DNA of 64,000 nt from Prorocentrum cordatum. Taxonomy: Eukaryota; Sar; Dinophyceae; Prorocentrales; Prorocentraceae. The stretch is taken from the NCBI GenBank assembly GCA_963575745.1, contig CAUYUJ010004335.1, positions 857,356 to 921,355 on the forward strand, given 5' to 3'. The notes under the pieces are model-generated. The model did not search any database and was not told the origin of the DNA. It worked only from the letters and a program-made list of their open reading frames with translations. Every line of letters starts with the position of its first letter. Position 1 is the first letter of the stretch. This document shows positions 42,765 to 53,719 of this stretch, in pieces. Both the position numbers and the translations under genes were made by a program.

Positions 42765-43660
42765 GTGCGGATTCCTATGCGGACGCCTATGCGCATCCCA
42801 ATGCGCACGGCGGCAGTGCCCAGGGCGCTCTGCGGGGGGGGGGGGAACGTTATAGCGGGGGGGCCGGGGGCCATAACGCCCGCTATGCCCCAAACAATGA
42901 AGAAACACGCTCTTTGGTTGGCCTCATTGCTCATGCCCTCGAGCCTCGAGGCGCTCCGCTCGCAGGGTGACCGCTTCGTCTTTCGGGACGGCTCGCCATC
43001 GAAACTGCTCATGCATACGAGCGGCCCGTGACCACGGAGAGCACGGATCGACGGCGCGCCAAGGGGGGCAGGCAGAGGTGGTGGGCTTTCTCAGAAGGCA
43101 CGGGAGGCCTGCGGCCTTCTGAGAAGCTGTCCGAGCCTGCTCCGAAGCCCTGCCGCCTTTCGAGGGCCCGCCCCTTCTCACTTCCCCCCCTCGGCGGGCA
43201 AACGAAACGCATTGCCACTGTCATGCGCTCGGACTGTCTTCTGTGCGCAGGCAGTTTGCAGGAAGGCTGCGGGTTCGCCTGCGCAGGGCAGAGCGAGCGC
43301 GATGATGGCGGCAGCGCGCATGAGCATCCTCGCGGGAGGCGCACGCGGCGACCGCGCAGTAGCAGGTGGAGCACTGCAGCTCGCCGTGCGATGCCAGCAG
43401 AGCCTCAACGGAGATTCGGGTTGCGAACTGCTTCACAAACATCTTTCTTATCTTAGGCACCTGGGGAGCTTCAATTTCAGATCTGGAAAGCTTACCCTGA
43501 GTGCTCTGCGTGTTCCAATTTCTGCTTGTTGGACCCTTGTGGCTTGGCGCCCTATGTATTCGTATGGGTTCCGCCCAACCGGCCTTGTGTAGCACTTTCT
43601 TTCTGCAGAATGCTATGATCCCCAACGCTTGGCCTCCTATGGATCCCCATGGCGTCCCGC
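42765..43660. other. Non-coding intron sequence
   Basis: No supported gene. 42835-42850 is a G run flanked by the near-palindrome CGTTATAGCG. Confidence 0.35.
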
Positions 43661-43669
43661 CCCACTGGC

Positions 43670-43835
43670 CCCGCTTCCACGCGCATAGGGCTCCACGCAC
43701 ATGGGGTTCCACGCGCATGGGGCTCCATGCACAGTGGGTTCCACTTGTAAGAGATTCCGAACACATGCGCTTCTACACGCATGGGGATCCAAGCATAGTT
43801 CCGCGCGCATGGCTCTCCACACACGCAAGGTCCCT
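43670..43835. repeat. GCGCATGGGGCTCCA short tandem repeat
   Basis: About 6-7 degenerate units of roughly 20 bp, such as CACGCGCATGGGGCTCCA and CACGCACATGGGGTTCCA. Confidence 0.8.
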
Positions 43836-44379
43836 GAGTCGTTGCGCGAAAGAGCTGCTTGGGGTCCACACGTTGGCATCACCAGAGTGCACCTTGTCAT
43901 TACAGTTGTTTGTCAAATATCTACAAGGACGGAGGGCAGGCGGTCTCCAAAGTCTGGAGGACGTATCGCAACCTCAGTGACATGTGCTGTATTTGGCCTT
44001 GTCCTCTTCTTCTTCCTCCTCCTCCTCCTCCTTACCCAAGACCTTTTTCCCTGCCCGCTAGACCTGCCCCTGCTCCCATGTGCGTCTGGGGCCCAGAGGA
44101 GCGGAGGAGCGGAAAGGGGGAGTGGTGCGAGGAAGTGCGTCGGGGCGGACGGAAGGGGGGGTAGCAGAGGGGGGGGGATAGCGAATCAACTCATGCAGCT
44201 GATTATTCTGGCGCCTCCCAGAGCCGATGCATCGAGCAAAAAGCCCCGCGGCGGAGCCGAAATCAGCTGTGCATGCGACAGATGTTGCACCCCCTCTTTC
44301 CCAATACCTCCCTGTCATCCGATCCTGAGTTGGACGTGGTGGAGGTGGAGAGGTGTGGAATGGCAGGATCAATCAACGT

Positions 44380-44590
44380 TGAATCGGGAAATCAGATCGA
44401 ATCGGAATGTGCGTCCGATCGGGCTGCATCGGCACGGAGTCACAATCAAACTGGGCCGGCTGCGTCCAGGTACACGACTGCGTACGCTGTGCAAGAATCG
44501 GGCGCATCGGATCGCCAAGAAATCGGGATCAAATCGAATCGGATCAAGCCGGGTGAACTCGGCATCGAATCGGATTGGCTGGATCGAAGT
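44380..44590. repeat. ATCGGA-rich degenerate repeat
   Basis: AATCGGGA, GAATCGGAT and GGATCAA-type words recur about ten times. Confidence 0.6.
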
Positions 44591-44646
44591 GGGCCCTGAG
44601 AAACAGGGGGGTGAAAACGGACGGGGGCGTGTTCGCGGCCGCCCGC

Positions 44647-44779
44647 CTCAGACAGGACGCTGGCCCAGAGCGTCAGCAAGGTGGATTTCCCGATGCGGTC
44701 GTCCCCGAAGACGCAGACCGTGCCGACGCCCGGGTGGGGATTGAGCGGGGCGCAGGGAGCGGGGACGGGCGAGACTCCC
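44647..44779 (-). CDS. GB1/RHD3-type GTPase, exon with G1 (Walker A)
   Basis: The minus strand reads GVSPVPAPCAPLNPHPGVG, then TVCVFGDDRIGKSTLLTLWA and SVLSE. GDDRIGKST is a P-loop (GxxxxGK[ST]) and follows a beta-strand (TVCVF) as in guanylate-binding proteins and atlastins (GxYRTGKS). The exon starts after a TATAG acceptor and ends at a GAG|GCGGGC GC donor, phase 0. Splicing to the exon at 35707 puts 25 residues between GKS and the switch I TKG, close to the roughly 22 in animal GBPs. That spacing is the main reason I join exons separated by about 8.9 kb. The 5' exons are not identified. Confidence 0.65.
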
Positions 44780-44839
44780 CTATACCACTCCTCCTCCGCC
44801 TCCTCCTTCTCCCCGTCCCCCGCCTGCTCCTCGTCCCCC

Positions 44840-45015
44840 TTATCGCGCTCCTCCTTCCCCTCCCCCCTCCTCCTGCTCCCCGTCTCTCTCCCCGTCCTCC
44901 TTCCTCCTCCTCACTTCCTTCCCATCCTCCTGCCGCTCCCTCTCCTCCTCCTCTTGCTCCGCCTTCTGATGCTCCTCCTCCTCCTCCTCCTCCTCCTCCT
45001 CCTCCTTCTCGTCCG
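44840..45015. repeat. CCT triplet tract
   Basis: Pyrimidine tract upstream (minus sense) of the GTPase G1 exon. Confidence 0.9.
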
Positions 45016-45034
45016 GAGCTTCCTTATGTATGCT

Positions 45035-45715
45035 GCCTTTCAAAATAACTCCTCCCTGTCGCGCCCCCAGGCGTACCGGTAGGGCGGGCCGTGCGCTTCG
45101 CCTGAGACATCCGAACCCTCTACGATCCTGAAGCTTGAGACTCGTAACAGTTACACGGATGGAGGTTGGGTGATTCACAGGCTGTCGCCTTAGCACCGCG
45201 CGCATTCATCTTTAAAGCCCGGAAAAACTACAAGGATGGAAGCCAGATCCTTTTCAAAATGGGGGTCTCGCCAAAACGCCGCACACGTTCGTCTTGAACG
45301 CTCGAAGCGGTTACCGGTTACAAGGATCGAGGACGGCTCCTTCTCAAAATAGAGCTCTCGCCTGAGACTTCCTCACAAAGAAAACAAACGTTCCAGCAGA
45401 TGTAGCAACTGCACGGGTTTAGCGCGGCTCCTTCTCAAACGTGAGATTTCGCTCGAAATGTTCTCCAACGCAACGACCAGAAAGTAAACTTGTGCAGGGA
45501 TATCGCTAGACTTCTCGTTGCACTGTATGGTCCTAACTCTCCGCATTCCTGATCACGCGCTAGAAACATGCAAGGTCAGAGTGAGAGGGCCGAACGGTCA
45601 TTCATTGTCCCTGGGTGCGTGGCTGAAGTGGACGTCCGTGATGAAGATTATGCTTGTTGCGTTGTTGCTGTTGTTGCTGCTGTTGTTGTTGTTGCTGAAC
45701 TCTCATTCTTAAAAG
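45035..45715 (+). repeat. Third block of the about 80-bp array with GTT tract
   Basis: AATAACTCCTCCCTGTCGCG is followed by degenerate array units (CTCGCCTGAGACTTCCTCAC, TTCTCAAAA). Then comes GGCCGAACGGTCATTCATTG and a (GTT)n tract at 45650-45705. The last part is the reverse complement of 63225-63340, and the first matches 63345 onward directly. Confidence 0.75.
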
Positions 45716-45829
45716 GTAATTACTGTTGATCCCCCCCACCAGTGCACATTGATTGTTTCAATTGAAGTGCCCCCCCCGGGGCTCGCACCTTGTTTTTTGT
45801 GAAAGAAAATATTCCTGCTCAAACTGACC

Positions 45830-46140
45830 CCCTGGCCCCCGGGTTACAACAACAACGGCTCCCGCCTGAGACTTCCTCACAAGTTAGCCAGGACCCCCGC
45901 TCCCGCACGAGACCTCCTCGCATTTTATTCAAGAATCGCGCTCTCGCTTGGGACGTCCTTACGATTTATTCAGGAATCGCTCCTGATGCGCTCTGGAGTC
46001 GCGCTCTCTCTGGAGACTTACTTGCAATTTACTGAAGAATAGCGCCCTTGCGTTGGACTTTCTTGCAATTTACTCCAGCGCCGCGCTCCCGACACCCAGG
46101 CACCCGGGAGTCGCGCTCACGCTTAGGACCCCTTCACGGA
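45830..46140. repeat. Degenerate CGCGCTCTCGC repeat
   Basis: Words such as CTCGCTTGGGACGTCCT, CGCTCTCTCTGGAGACTTAC and TGCAATTTACT recur about six times at roughly 50-60 bp. Probably another relative of the about 80-bp array. Confidence 0.5.
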
Positions 46141-46149
46141 TTACCTAGG

Positions 46150-46915
46150 AATCGAGATCTCGCTGCCCTTCGTGGCCCCGTTGCAGCCCTTCGTGGCCCC
46201 CTCGCTGTGTTTCGTTGGCCCCTTGCGCCCTTCGTGGCCCCCTCGCTGTGCTGGGTGGCCCCCGTTGCAGCCTCCCTCGTGCCTCCTCGGTCAAAAACCA
46301 CCGAGAAACAGCACTCGGGGTGGACATACCCCGTTTGCAAGCCCATTGGTTGCCGACGGCCCCGTTGCAGCCTTTCGTGGCCCCGTTGCAGCCCTTCGTG
46401 GCCCCTCGCTGCCCTTCGTGGCCCCGTTGCAGCCCTTCGTGGCCCCCTCGCTTTGTTTCGTGGCCCCATATATGTATGCCCTTCGTGGCCCCCGCTCGTT
46501 CGCGCCCGTGGTGGCCCCATATGCATGCCCTTCGTGGCCCCGCTGTCGCCCTTCGTGGCCCCCTCGCTGCCCTTCGTGTCCCCGTTGCTGCCCTCAGTGG
46601 CCCCGTCCGTACTCCCCGCGGTCCAACATATGTATGCCCTTCGTGGCCCCCGCTCGTTCGCGCCCGTTGTGGCCCCATGTGCATGCCCTTCGTGGCCCCG
46701 CTGTCGCCGGTTGTGGCCCCCTCAGTGTCCTACGTGGCCCAGGTGCTACCCTCAGTGGCCCCATCGTTGCCTTCTGTGGCCCCGCATTATCTGCCCTTCG
46801 TGGCCCACGCTCGTTCGCTCTCTTCGTGGCCCCATACGCATTCCCTTCGTGTCCCCGCTGTCGCCCTTCGTGGCCTACTTCGTGTCCTTCGTGGCTCTGC
46901 TGTCGTTCTCTCTCG
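46150..46915. repeat. CCCTTCGTGGCCCC minisatellite
   Basis: About 35 units on the pattern CCCTTCGTGGCCCC plus 6-10 variable bases (GTTGCAG, CTCGCTG). A higher-order repeat with CCATATGTATGCC and CGCTCGTTCGCGCCCG occurs near 46465 and 46625. Open frames reflect lack of stops. Confidence 0.95.
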
Positions 46916-46929
46916 CTCTTGCTTTCGCT

Positions 46930-47010
46930 CGTCGTCGTCGTCGCCGTCGCCGTCGTTGCCGTCGTCGTCGACGTCGTCGTCGTCGTCGTCGTCGTCGTCG
47001 TGGTCGGTCC
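46930..47010. repeat. GTC triplet tract
   Basis: (GTC)n with CGT/GCC variants. Confidence 0.9.
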
Positions 47011-48075
47011 CCTGTCCGTCCCTCTTGTGGTCGGGTCGACGGTCCGCGGCCGCCCCGCCGATCAGCGCTGCCGCTGGCCAGGCCGACGGTCCGCGGCCGC
47101 CCCGCCGCTTGCCGGGGCCCGGCCTGCAGGGAAGAAAGGTATACCCCCCAAAAGGGTTTCGATCGAAGACGAAAAGGGCGGGTATCGAGGGTTTGGGAAA
47201 TTCGCGTTATTCGACATTCGAGCAGATAAGGGCGAACAGTCTTAAAATGATTGTTGTTGTTGAACAGTATTATCAAGAATTATTTTTAGCTGTCGTAGGG
47301 CCCGCATGGGGCTACGCAGACGCCGACCCCCCCTGTGTATGTCCGACTAGATTACTGGGGGAGCGCCGCCGAGTCAGGTACATAGATCATTCATTTCGTG
47401 AGAAGCCTCAGAAGAGGGATAGTTGTACAGGATCCGGTTGTTTTGTTGTAATCCGTTCCCCCTAGCAAAAAAAATAGGAAAATGACATTATTGCTATATA
47501 ATAATTTCAAGAATCCCTGCAAAAAAATAAGGTAACTAGTGGAAACTGCTCCGCATGCGTCTTAGCACACATCAGATCGACATACTCCTCCAAATACTTC
47601 ACATGTATTCTCTCTCCCACTCTTCTCCTTCCTTTTCTTCTCTTCTCCCCCCTTCTCCCTTTTTTTTCCTCGCAGCGATTTTAACATAAAAACATCAAAA
47701 AACCAATGGTTTTTCAACAAAAAATTGTCAAACTTTCATCCCGCGCGCTCTTGCGGATTCGTAGGAAACCCAACACGTTTTAAACATTTCTGTCAAACGG
47801 GCTTTTGCGAGCAACTTTTTCGAACTTCTGCAACAACGGTTGCGCACCTGCCAGGGCCATCATCCCTGTCAAATAATACCCTGCGGGACACATTCGTTTT
47901 TTCTTCGCGCGCGCACGCCGTCGTCGTCGGCCGCGGGGCCCCGAATAGTAGCCACGGTCGTCCGCATGCCACGAAGTGAAGTGTCCGAACGTCATAGGGC
48001 GGGAAGCTGGGTGTGGGTGGTGGCGAAGAGTCGTTTGGAAATTGGTAGAGCTTGAACCGGCCCCCCCACAAAGCA
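47010..48075. other. Non-coding DNA, partly AT-rich
   Basis: 47460-47740 is AT-rich for this window, with CAAAAAA and TTTTTT words. CGGTCCGCGGCCGCCCCGCC occurs twice near 47040 and 47085. No gene recognised. Confidence 0.4.
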
Positions 48076-48079
48076 TTGG

Positions 48080-48135
48080 CGCAAAAAAAAAAAAAAAAAA
48101 AAAAACAAAAAAAATTAAAAAAAAAAAAAAACAAA
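48080..48135. repeat. A-rich tract
   Basis: About 50 bp of poly-A broken by C and TT. It could be the tail of a retroposed sequence, but no gene body precedes it that I recognise. Confidence 0.8.
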
Positions 48136-48204
48136 GTGGGGGTATTGCCCGCCTCCTATGAAAACCCTGGCACTGGTGAGAACGGAGTGTCCCCACGTGC
48201 TAGT

Positions 48205-48790
48205 AATTATTCTTGTTGTTGTTGTTGTTGTTGGTGATTGTTGTCGTCGTCCCCCTCGCGAGCCACCCGCGACCCACCCCCACCCACCGCGCGACCCACC
48301 CCGCGACCCGCCACGCAACACACCCCGCGACCCACCCGCGACCCACCCCGCGACCCACCCGCGACCCACCCGCGACCCACCCGCGACCCACCCCGCGACC
48401 CACCCGCGACCCACCCCCCGGTCCATCCGCGACCCACCCCGCGACCCACCCGCGACCCACCCCTCGACCCACCCGCGACCCATCCCGCGACCCACCCGCC
48501 ACCCACCCGGGACCGATCCACACTGGTTTGAAGAAAAAATCAGCGCCTGCGGCGGGCTCGTTGCATAATTTGTGAAACTTTGGCGCCTGCGGCGGGCTTC
48601 TCCAGAGCCCCGCAGACTGCCGACGTCTCCATCGCCCCCTCACTCTTGTCCTCATCTGCGGGGTGTTACGCAGTTCCCTCTCAAAACAAGGCTGTCGCCT
48701 GAATGGCAGGCCCGCAGGGTGCTGGTCTTCCAGGGGGCGCTTCTTGATGTGAAAAGGAAGCCCCGTAGGGACATGTGATGAGGGGACTTG
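48205..48790 (+). repeat. Composite repeat, copy 1: GTT tract, CGACCCACC minisatellite, GGCGCCTGCGGCGGGC tail
   Basis: (GTT)n and GTCGTCGTCCC, then about 25 units of CGCGACCCACC (11-13 bp), then AGCGCCTGCGGCGGGCTCGT and GGCGCCTGCGGCGGGCTTCT. GACGTCTCCATCGCCCCCTC and CATCTGCGG end the block. An inverted copy fills 62700-63245. Confidence 0.9.
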
Positions 48791-48854
48791 GGACGGAAGG
48801 TGTATTGCAGCATCGCTGATGCATCCTGTACCTACTTTTGTGACCCTCCCCATC

Positions 48855-49125
48855 CTCCTCCTCCTCCTCCTCCTCCTCCTCCTCCTCCTCCTCCTCCTCC
48901 TCCTCCTTCTCGTCCTCGTCGTCCTGCTCCTGCTCCTGCTCCTCCTCCTCCTCCTCCTCCTCGAAGCTCGAAGCTGCGGACTTCTCTCCTTGCCCAGCTG
49001 GAGCCCCAGCACCCCCCCCACCCCGCGGTCGCCAGGGGGAGGGAAAGAAAAACGAATGCCCAAATCCTCCTCCTCCTCCTCCTCCTCCTCCTCCACCTCC
49101 TCCTCCTCCGCCTCCATTCCTTTTC
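48855..49125. repeat. Two CCT triplet tracts
   Basis: (CCT)n at 48855-48965 and 49065-49120, separated by GAAGCTGCGGACTTCTCTCC-type unique sequence. Confidence 0.9.
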
Positions 49126-49129
49126 CTTA

Positions 49130-49745
49130 TCAGTAACTCTTCCCTGTCACGCCCCGAGGCCAGTCGAAAGGGCAGGCCGGGCGTTTCGCATGAGACGTCC
49201 TCACTATTGATGACCCTGAAACTTTCAACGTGGCAGCAGCTTCGCAGATGGAGGGCGGGTGATTTTCAAAATGCGGCTCTCGCCTTAGCGCCGCGCACAT
49301 TCGCAAAAACAGGAACTCCAAGAGCGTCACGGATGGAGGCCGGGTCGTTTTCAGACTGTGGCTCTCGCCTTGGCGCCGCGCGCACTCGTCTTGAACTGTT
49401 GCAGCGACTGGAGGGCGGGCCGTTCTCAAAAGATGGCTCTCGCTTCAGCGCTGCGCACATTCGTTCGAGACATGTGCAAGAGCTTCGCGGATAGAGGGTG
49501 GGGGGGTTCAAAAGGTGGCTCTAGCGCCGCGCACATAGTCTCAAAATATTGCAAGAGCTTCGCGGATGGAGGGCGGGGGTTTTCAAATGTGGCTCTCGCC
49601 GTAGCGCCGCACACCTTCGTTCTAAACAGTTACAAGAGCTTCACGGATTGAGGGCAGCTCGTTTTCAAGATGTGGCTCTCGCCTTAGCGCCACGCACATT
49701 CGTTTTAAGCATTTGCACAACTTTCACCAATTCACATGGTCAACG
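49130..49745 (+). repeat. Array of 74-85-bp repeats
   Basis: GTGGCTCT words start at 49273, 49358, 49433, 49515, 49589 and 49672 (spacing 85, 75, 82, 74, 83). The unit is GTGGCTCTCGCCTTAGCGCC, GCGCACATTCGT, a TTGCAAGAGCTTC step and CGGATGGAGGGCGGG, then TTTTCAAA. Related arrays lie at 1.5-2.6 kb (inverted), 45.0-45.5 kb and 63.4-63.6 kb. Confidence 0.9.
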
Positions 49746-50649
49746 TAGCAGAAATTGCGTTTTGGAGCGATTCTGGACTCTCAGGGCGCAACCGTGACTC
49801 TGATTCGCGGTGTTGAAATTTCAGGGATTGTGTTTTGGCGCGATTTAGGATCGTCAAGACGTGACAGTCACGTTGATTCGTGGCGTTGGAAACCCGACAA
49901 TGGTGTGTTGGCACGCTTGAGGGTCTTCAAACGGTTGTCTTCCAACGGGACATTTTCCTCAGTGGAAATTAATCTTTGTAGGAGCCTGTGGGGGAGTTTG
50001 GGGGGAGGGTTAATTCCAACATCGTTGACGAGTTTTGGGTTTACACTGATCCTCCTCCTCCTCCTAGTTCTCCTTTTCGGCTCGCGAGGGCCAGCCCCTG
50101 GGGGCGCGCCGCACGCCGCAGCCCGCGCTCCTGGCGCTCCTGCCCATCGCGCCCCTCCCGGGGATTGGCCCCCGCAGCAGCGACCAGCGCTCCGCCGTGC
50201 CCTGCTGGGGGGGGGGGGGGGCGCGTCTCGCCAGATGCCACCGGCCGCGCCACCACCGAACACTATTTGTTGGGAGAAGAGGAGAGCGGGCGTCCCTGCG
50301 AAAGCCCCAACAAGCGTCGCGTAAGAGATGCCGTGAGAGACAAGCGGGAGAGGCGGACATGCGTGCAGTTCGCACGTTGTGAAACAGGGGGCCTGCCGTC
50401 GTCGCCGGCGTCGTCGCCAGCGTCGTCGCCGGCGCCGCTGTCGCTGCCACCGACACCGTTACAGTCGCGATCGTCGTCATCGTCTGCGTCGGCGCGGCGT
50501 CGTCGGCACCTCCGCCGTCGGCGCGACCGTCGCCACCGTCGCCGTCTTTGTCGCCGCTGGCGTCGTGGTCGTCGCCCCACTCGCCATCGCCCTCGCCCTC
50601 GCTGTCGCTGTCGCTGTCCTACCCCTCCTTTCTCATCCCAGCTTGCCTG

Positions 50650-50762
50650 CAGTATGTCACTTATCTCTGCGCTCTGCGCTGCACGAAAGGCGGTCATCTC
50701 CACGTTTTCAAATACCCAGATGCTTCTGGGGAAGGGCACCTCTCCAGCCCAGACCGCCAAAC
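50650..50762 (-). CDS. Candidate exon, unknown protein, with GC donor
   Basis: The minus strand reads LAVWAGEVPFPRSIWVFENV then EMTAFRAAQSAEISDILQ, and ends CTGCAG|GCAAGC, a GC donor with extended consensus. Beyond it the frame loses protein character. It follows the block at 50780-51036, but the reading frame changes between them, so a short intron or a frameshift lies near 50765. Confidence 0.45.
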
Positions 50763-50779
50763 GCCCCGACCTTCAAGCC

Positions 50780-51036
50780 CTCCCAAGTGACCCATCCCAC
50801 AGACTTCGGCCCCCCGGGCCAGCCTCGTCCAGCACCAGCTCCTCCCCGGACGGCGCCCAGAACACGGCCTGCCGCGGAGGAAAGACCTGTTGCGCCCCAG
50901 GCGGCGACCGCCACGCGGCGGCGAGCACGCGTGCGGCGGCCGCGAGCTGCAAGGCGTCGGGGACGAGGGCCGGGTCGTCGCCCCGCAGGGAGTCGGCCCA
51001 GGCATCGACTGCCTCCTTTCGAAGATCCTCAGAACT
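50780..51036 (-). CDS. Candidate exon, unknown protein
   Basis: The minus strand reads SSEDLRKEAVDAWADSLRGD, DPALVPDALQLAAAARVLAA, AWRSPPGAQQVFPPRQAVFW and APSGEELVLDEAGPGGRSLW. It begins after GCTAACAG, an AG acceptor next to the CA-rich tract. Coherent and helical, with no known motif. With the next exon it forms at least part of a minus-strand gene whose 5' side lies beyond the CA tract. Confidence 0.5.
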
Positions 51037-51124
51037 GTTAGCGCTTGTCCACCGCGGCCATCAACGCGACGCAGGCAGCGCAACGATGGCCGACACAGGC
51101 GACGTGCTACCGGTGGCGCCGAAC

Positions 51125-51157
51125 GGAATAAACACACACACACACACACGCGCGCAA

Positions 51158-51188
<31 letters not shown>

Positions 51189-51815
51189 GCCACACGCACG
51201 GCCACACACGCACGCAAGCACAAACACACACGCAAGCACACACGCGAACACAAACATGCAAGCACAAGCACAAACGCAAGCACGAACAAGGCAACAAGCG
51301 CAAATCACAATCACAATCACGAACAACGAACACAAATCACAAACACAAGCACAAGCAAGACACGCAAAATACAACACACAAACCGAAACACACAATCCGC
51401 AAGCACAAGCACAAACACACAAGCACACATAACACAACACAGCCACAAACGCAACACACACACAACACACAACACACAACACACAACACACAACACACAA
51501 CACACAAACCAAAACACACAATACACAAACACAAACACGTACACAAACACAAAAGCACACACAGACACACACACACACACAAACACTGACACTAACACAA
51601 GCACAACCACCAACACAACCATGCACATAACAAAAAAGACAAACACAACCAAACAACACAAGCACACACACAACCACAAACACAAACACACAACCAAACA
51701 TAAACACCAACAAAACCACAATCACAATCACAACCACAACCACAACCACAACCAAAAACACAACCACAAACACAAGCAACACCACACACGCACACAAACA
51801 CAACACACACACACT
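51125..51815. repeat. CA-rich low-complexity tract
   Basis: About 690 bp of (CA)n with AAACACAAGC, ACACAACACA and CAACCACAA sub-repeats. Open plus and minus frames are artefacts. Probably intronic to the minus-strand gene. Confidence 0.95.
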
Positions 51816-52880
51816 TTTAAGTCGGCGGCGCAAAGGAGCCTCGGCGCGGCTGGCAGGTGGAGGTGCCAACTGCGAACGAGCTTAATCTAACGCGCCATGA
51901 TGGAAGAGCCCAGTCACGGCCAGGCAGAGTGATGGCGAAAGACGATGGGCGCTGCAATGCCAAAGTGAAGCGGCCGAAAATCCAGAGGAACATAAGCCCG
52001 ACGCGGGTAATTTGAAGCGCAAGCAGCCGTGTGGTGCGAATTGGTGCCACTGAGTTATCAGAGCGATGTTGTAGAACCAGAAAGCGGGAACCTGTAAAGC
52101 TGCCTGACCAGCCGAAAGCAAAATAGCACTGAAAGAGCTAAGATCTGGCGAAACTCATGGGTAGGGTGCTAGCTTGCGAACCGGCGACGCACAACGAATA
52201 GGCATAATAGGGTGCAACGCTAGACCTAGATTGGTGGTGATTGAACGCGCGGCACACGTAAACACCGCACATGCGGGGCCGAAACCAATCTAATGAAGCC
52301 ATGTCGTAAAATCCTCGGTGGATAGCCACGCCACCCAAGGAGGCCCGTGTCGAGCAGACGCTCAGGCTGGCTAAAAAACGATTACAATAGAGGCGCCGAC
52401 CAACACATGTTGGTAGAATCCCCCATCGAACAGCACAAGGAAAGACGCGAGGTGCACTGTGCACCCCGACGACTAGGTCGCCACCAAGTCGACCAAGGAC
52501 ATCGCGGACAAGACGCGGACGGCGCCGCGAGGCTTGCAGAAGGCCCAGATGTGGAGCCCACGCCGAGCGAGAAGCAATGCATCACGTGCAGGACAGACCT
52601 CGCCGGTGGCCAGTGCCAAGACACCACCCCAGGAGGCCCGCCCGCGTGGTGCCGGGAACCCCGACCAAGCGCGAGGAGCTCGGAGGGCCCTCAAAATGGG
52701 GGCGCCAGGACAGAGCTCCAGGCGCGGCAAAAAAAAATGCGAGAGCAAGGGCAAAGCAGCATCCCGAACAAACAGGCGGGCGGCGGCAGCTGGGCGGGGG
52801 CGCGGTTGGGCTCCCAAAGTGAGACTCACCCCAGAACCCCCGCCAGGGTGGCCCCTCACTGGCACGCGCAATCCAGTGGG
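51815..52880. other. Gap with weak minus-strand text
   Basis: Moderate GC. One short minus-strand stretch (52620-52475: LALATGEVCPARDALLLARR, GLHIWAFCKPRGAVRVLSAM) reads like protein and could be an exon. The rest looks non-coding. Confidence 0.3.
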
Positions 52881-52909
52881 CCCGCGCTACATCAGGAAAG
52901 GGGCCGGCG

Positions 52910-52985
52910 CACGCAGAGAGAGGGGGGGAAAGGGACAGAGAAAGAGATAGGGAGAGAGAGAGAGAGAGGGAGAGAGACAGGGCAA
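52910..52985. repeat. GA-rich simple repeat
   Basis: GAGAGAGAGGGAGAGAGACA-type tract. Confidence 0.85.
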
Positions 52986-53199
52986 AACAAACATGCACCA
53001 CGCCGGCACGAACCGCCAGGTGTCCACGCGGGAGAGGCTCAGACCCCCGCGGGGGGGACGAGAGCGCAAACAGGGGCAGAGGAAGGAGGGAGGCCCGGAG
53101 AGACTGCGGCGGGGGGCCCCGCGACGCGGCGAACCCGCGACCAACGACGGCGATGACCGAGCGAACTCTGCGCCCCAAGAGGCAGAGGGGGGACCGACG

Positions 53200-53693
53200 A
53201 ACCGCCGCGAGACGGGGGGGGGCGATGGAGACGGCGGGGGCGCCGCGCCACCTCCGACGGGGAAGAGGAGAAGAGCGAAAGGGGCGGCGGCGACCCCGAC
53301 GAATCGGCCACTGATGCGAGCCCGACGTGCGCAATCCAAAAATGCCGCCCACGCCAGAGGCGGCATTTCTGACCGGGGCGCCTCGTGCGCGCAAAACCAC
53401 CGCGCGGCAAGCTCTTCTGAAAAAAGCTGCTGCGGCGTCGAAGCGGGAGCGCGCGCTATCGCCCGCGCCCCGTCGCTTACAGTTCGGAATGGGGCTCCTA
53501 GCCGCCGGGGGGGGGGCGCCCGAGGGCCGCGGGGCCGCCGCGCTACCTCCGGCAGAAAACGGAACGCCACGAGGCCCAAGGCCGGATGCGGCGGAAGCAG
53601 GGGCGGATGAAACACGGCGGAATCAAGGGCCACAGAGCGGCGCGCGCCCAGAGCGACTTCTCGGCGAGTAGCGGGGCGAAGCATGCGGCTCAT
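53200..53693 (-). CDS. Candidate exon, unknown protein
   Basis: A long minus-strand frame has VALGARRSVALDSAVFHPPL, PALGLVAFRFLPEVARRPRG, STPQQLFSEELAARWFCAHE, PRSEMPPLAWAAFLDCARRA and RISGRFVGVAAAPFALLLFP. The hydrophobic end may be a membrane segment. High GC keeps other frames open too, so this is judged on amino-acid texture alone. Confidence 0.35.
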
Positions 53694-53719
53694 CGGCGCG
53701 CGCTAAAGCGACTGATCGG

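Noticed and set aside
46150-46915. Ala/Leu/Arg/Gly/Pro repeat protein
   Set aside because: Translation of the CCCTTCGTGGCCCC minisatellite; open in three plus frames.
48080-48135. Poly-A tract as the tail of a processed gene
   Set aside because: No coding sequence or transcript-like segment precedes it on the plus strand.
51125-51815. Large Cys/Val-rich minus-strand frame as a membrane protein
   Set aside because: It is the reading of a CA-rich tract; amino-acid content is that of the repeat.
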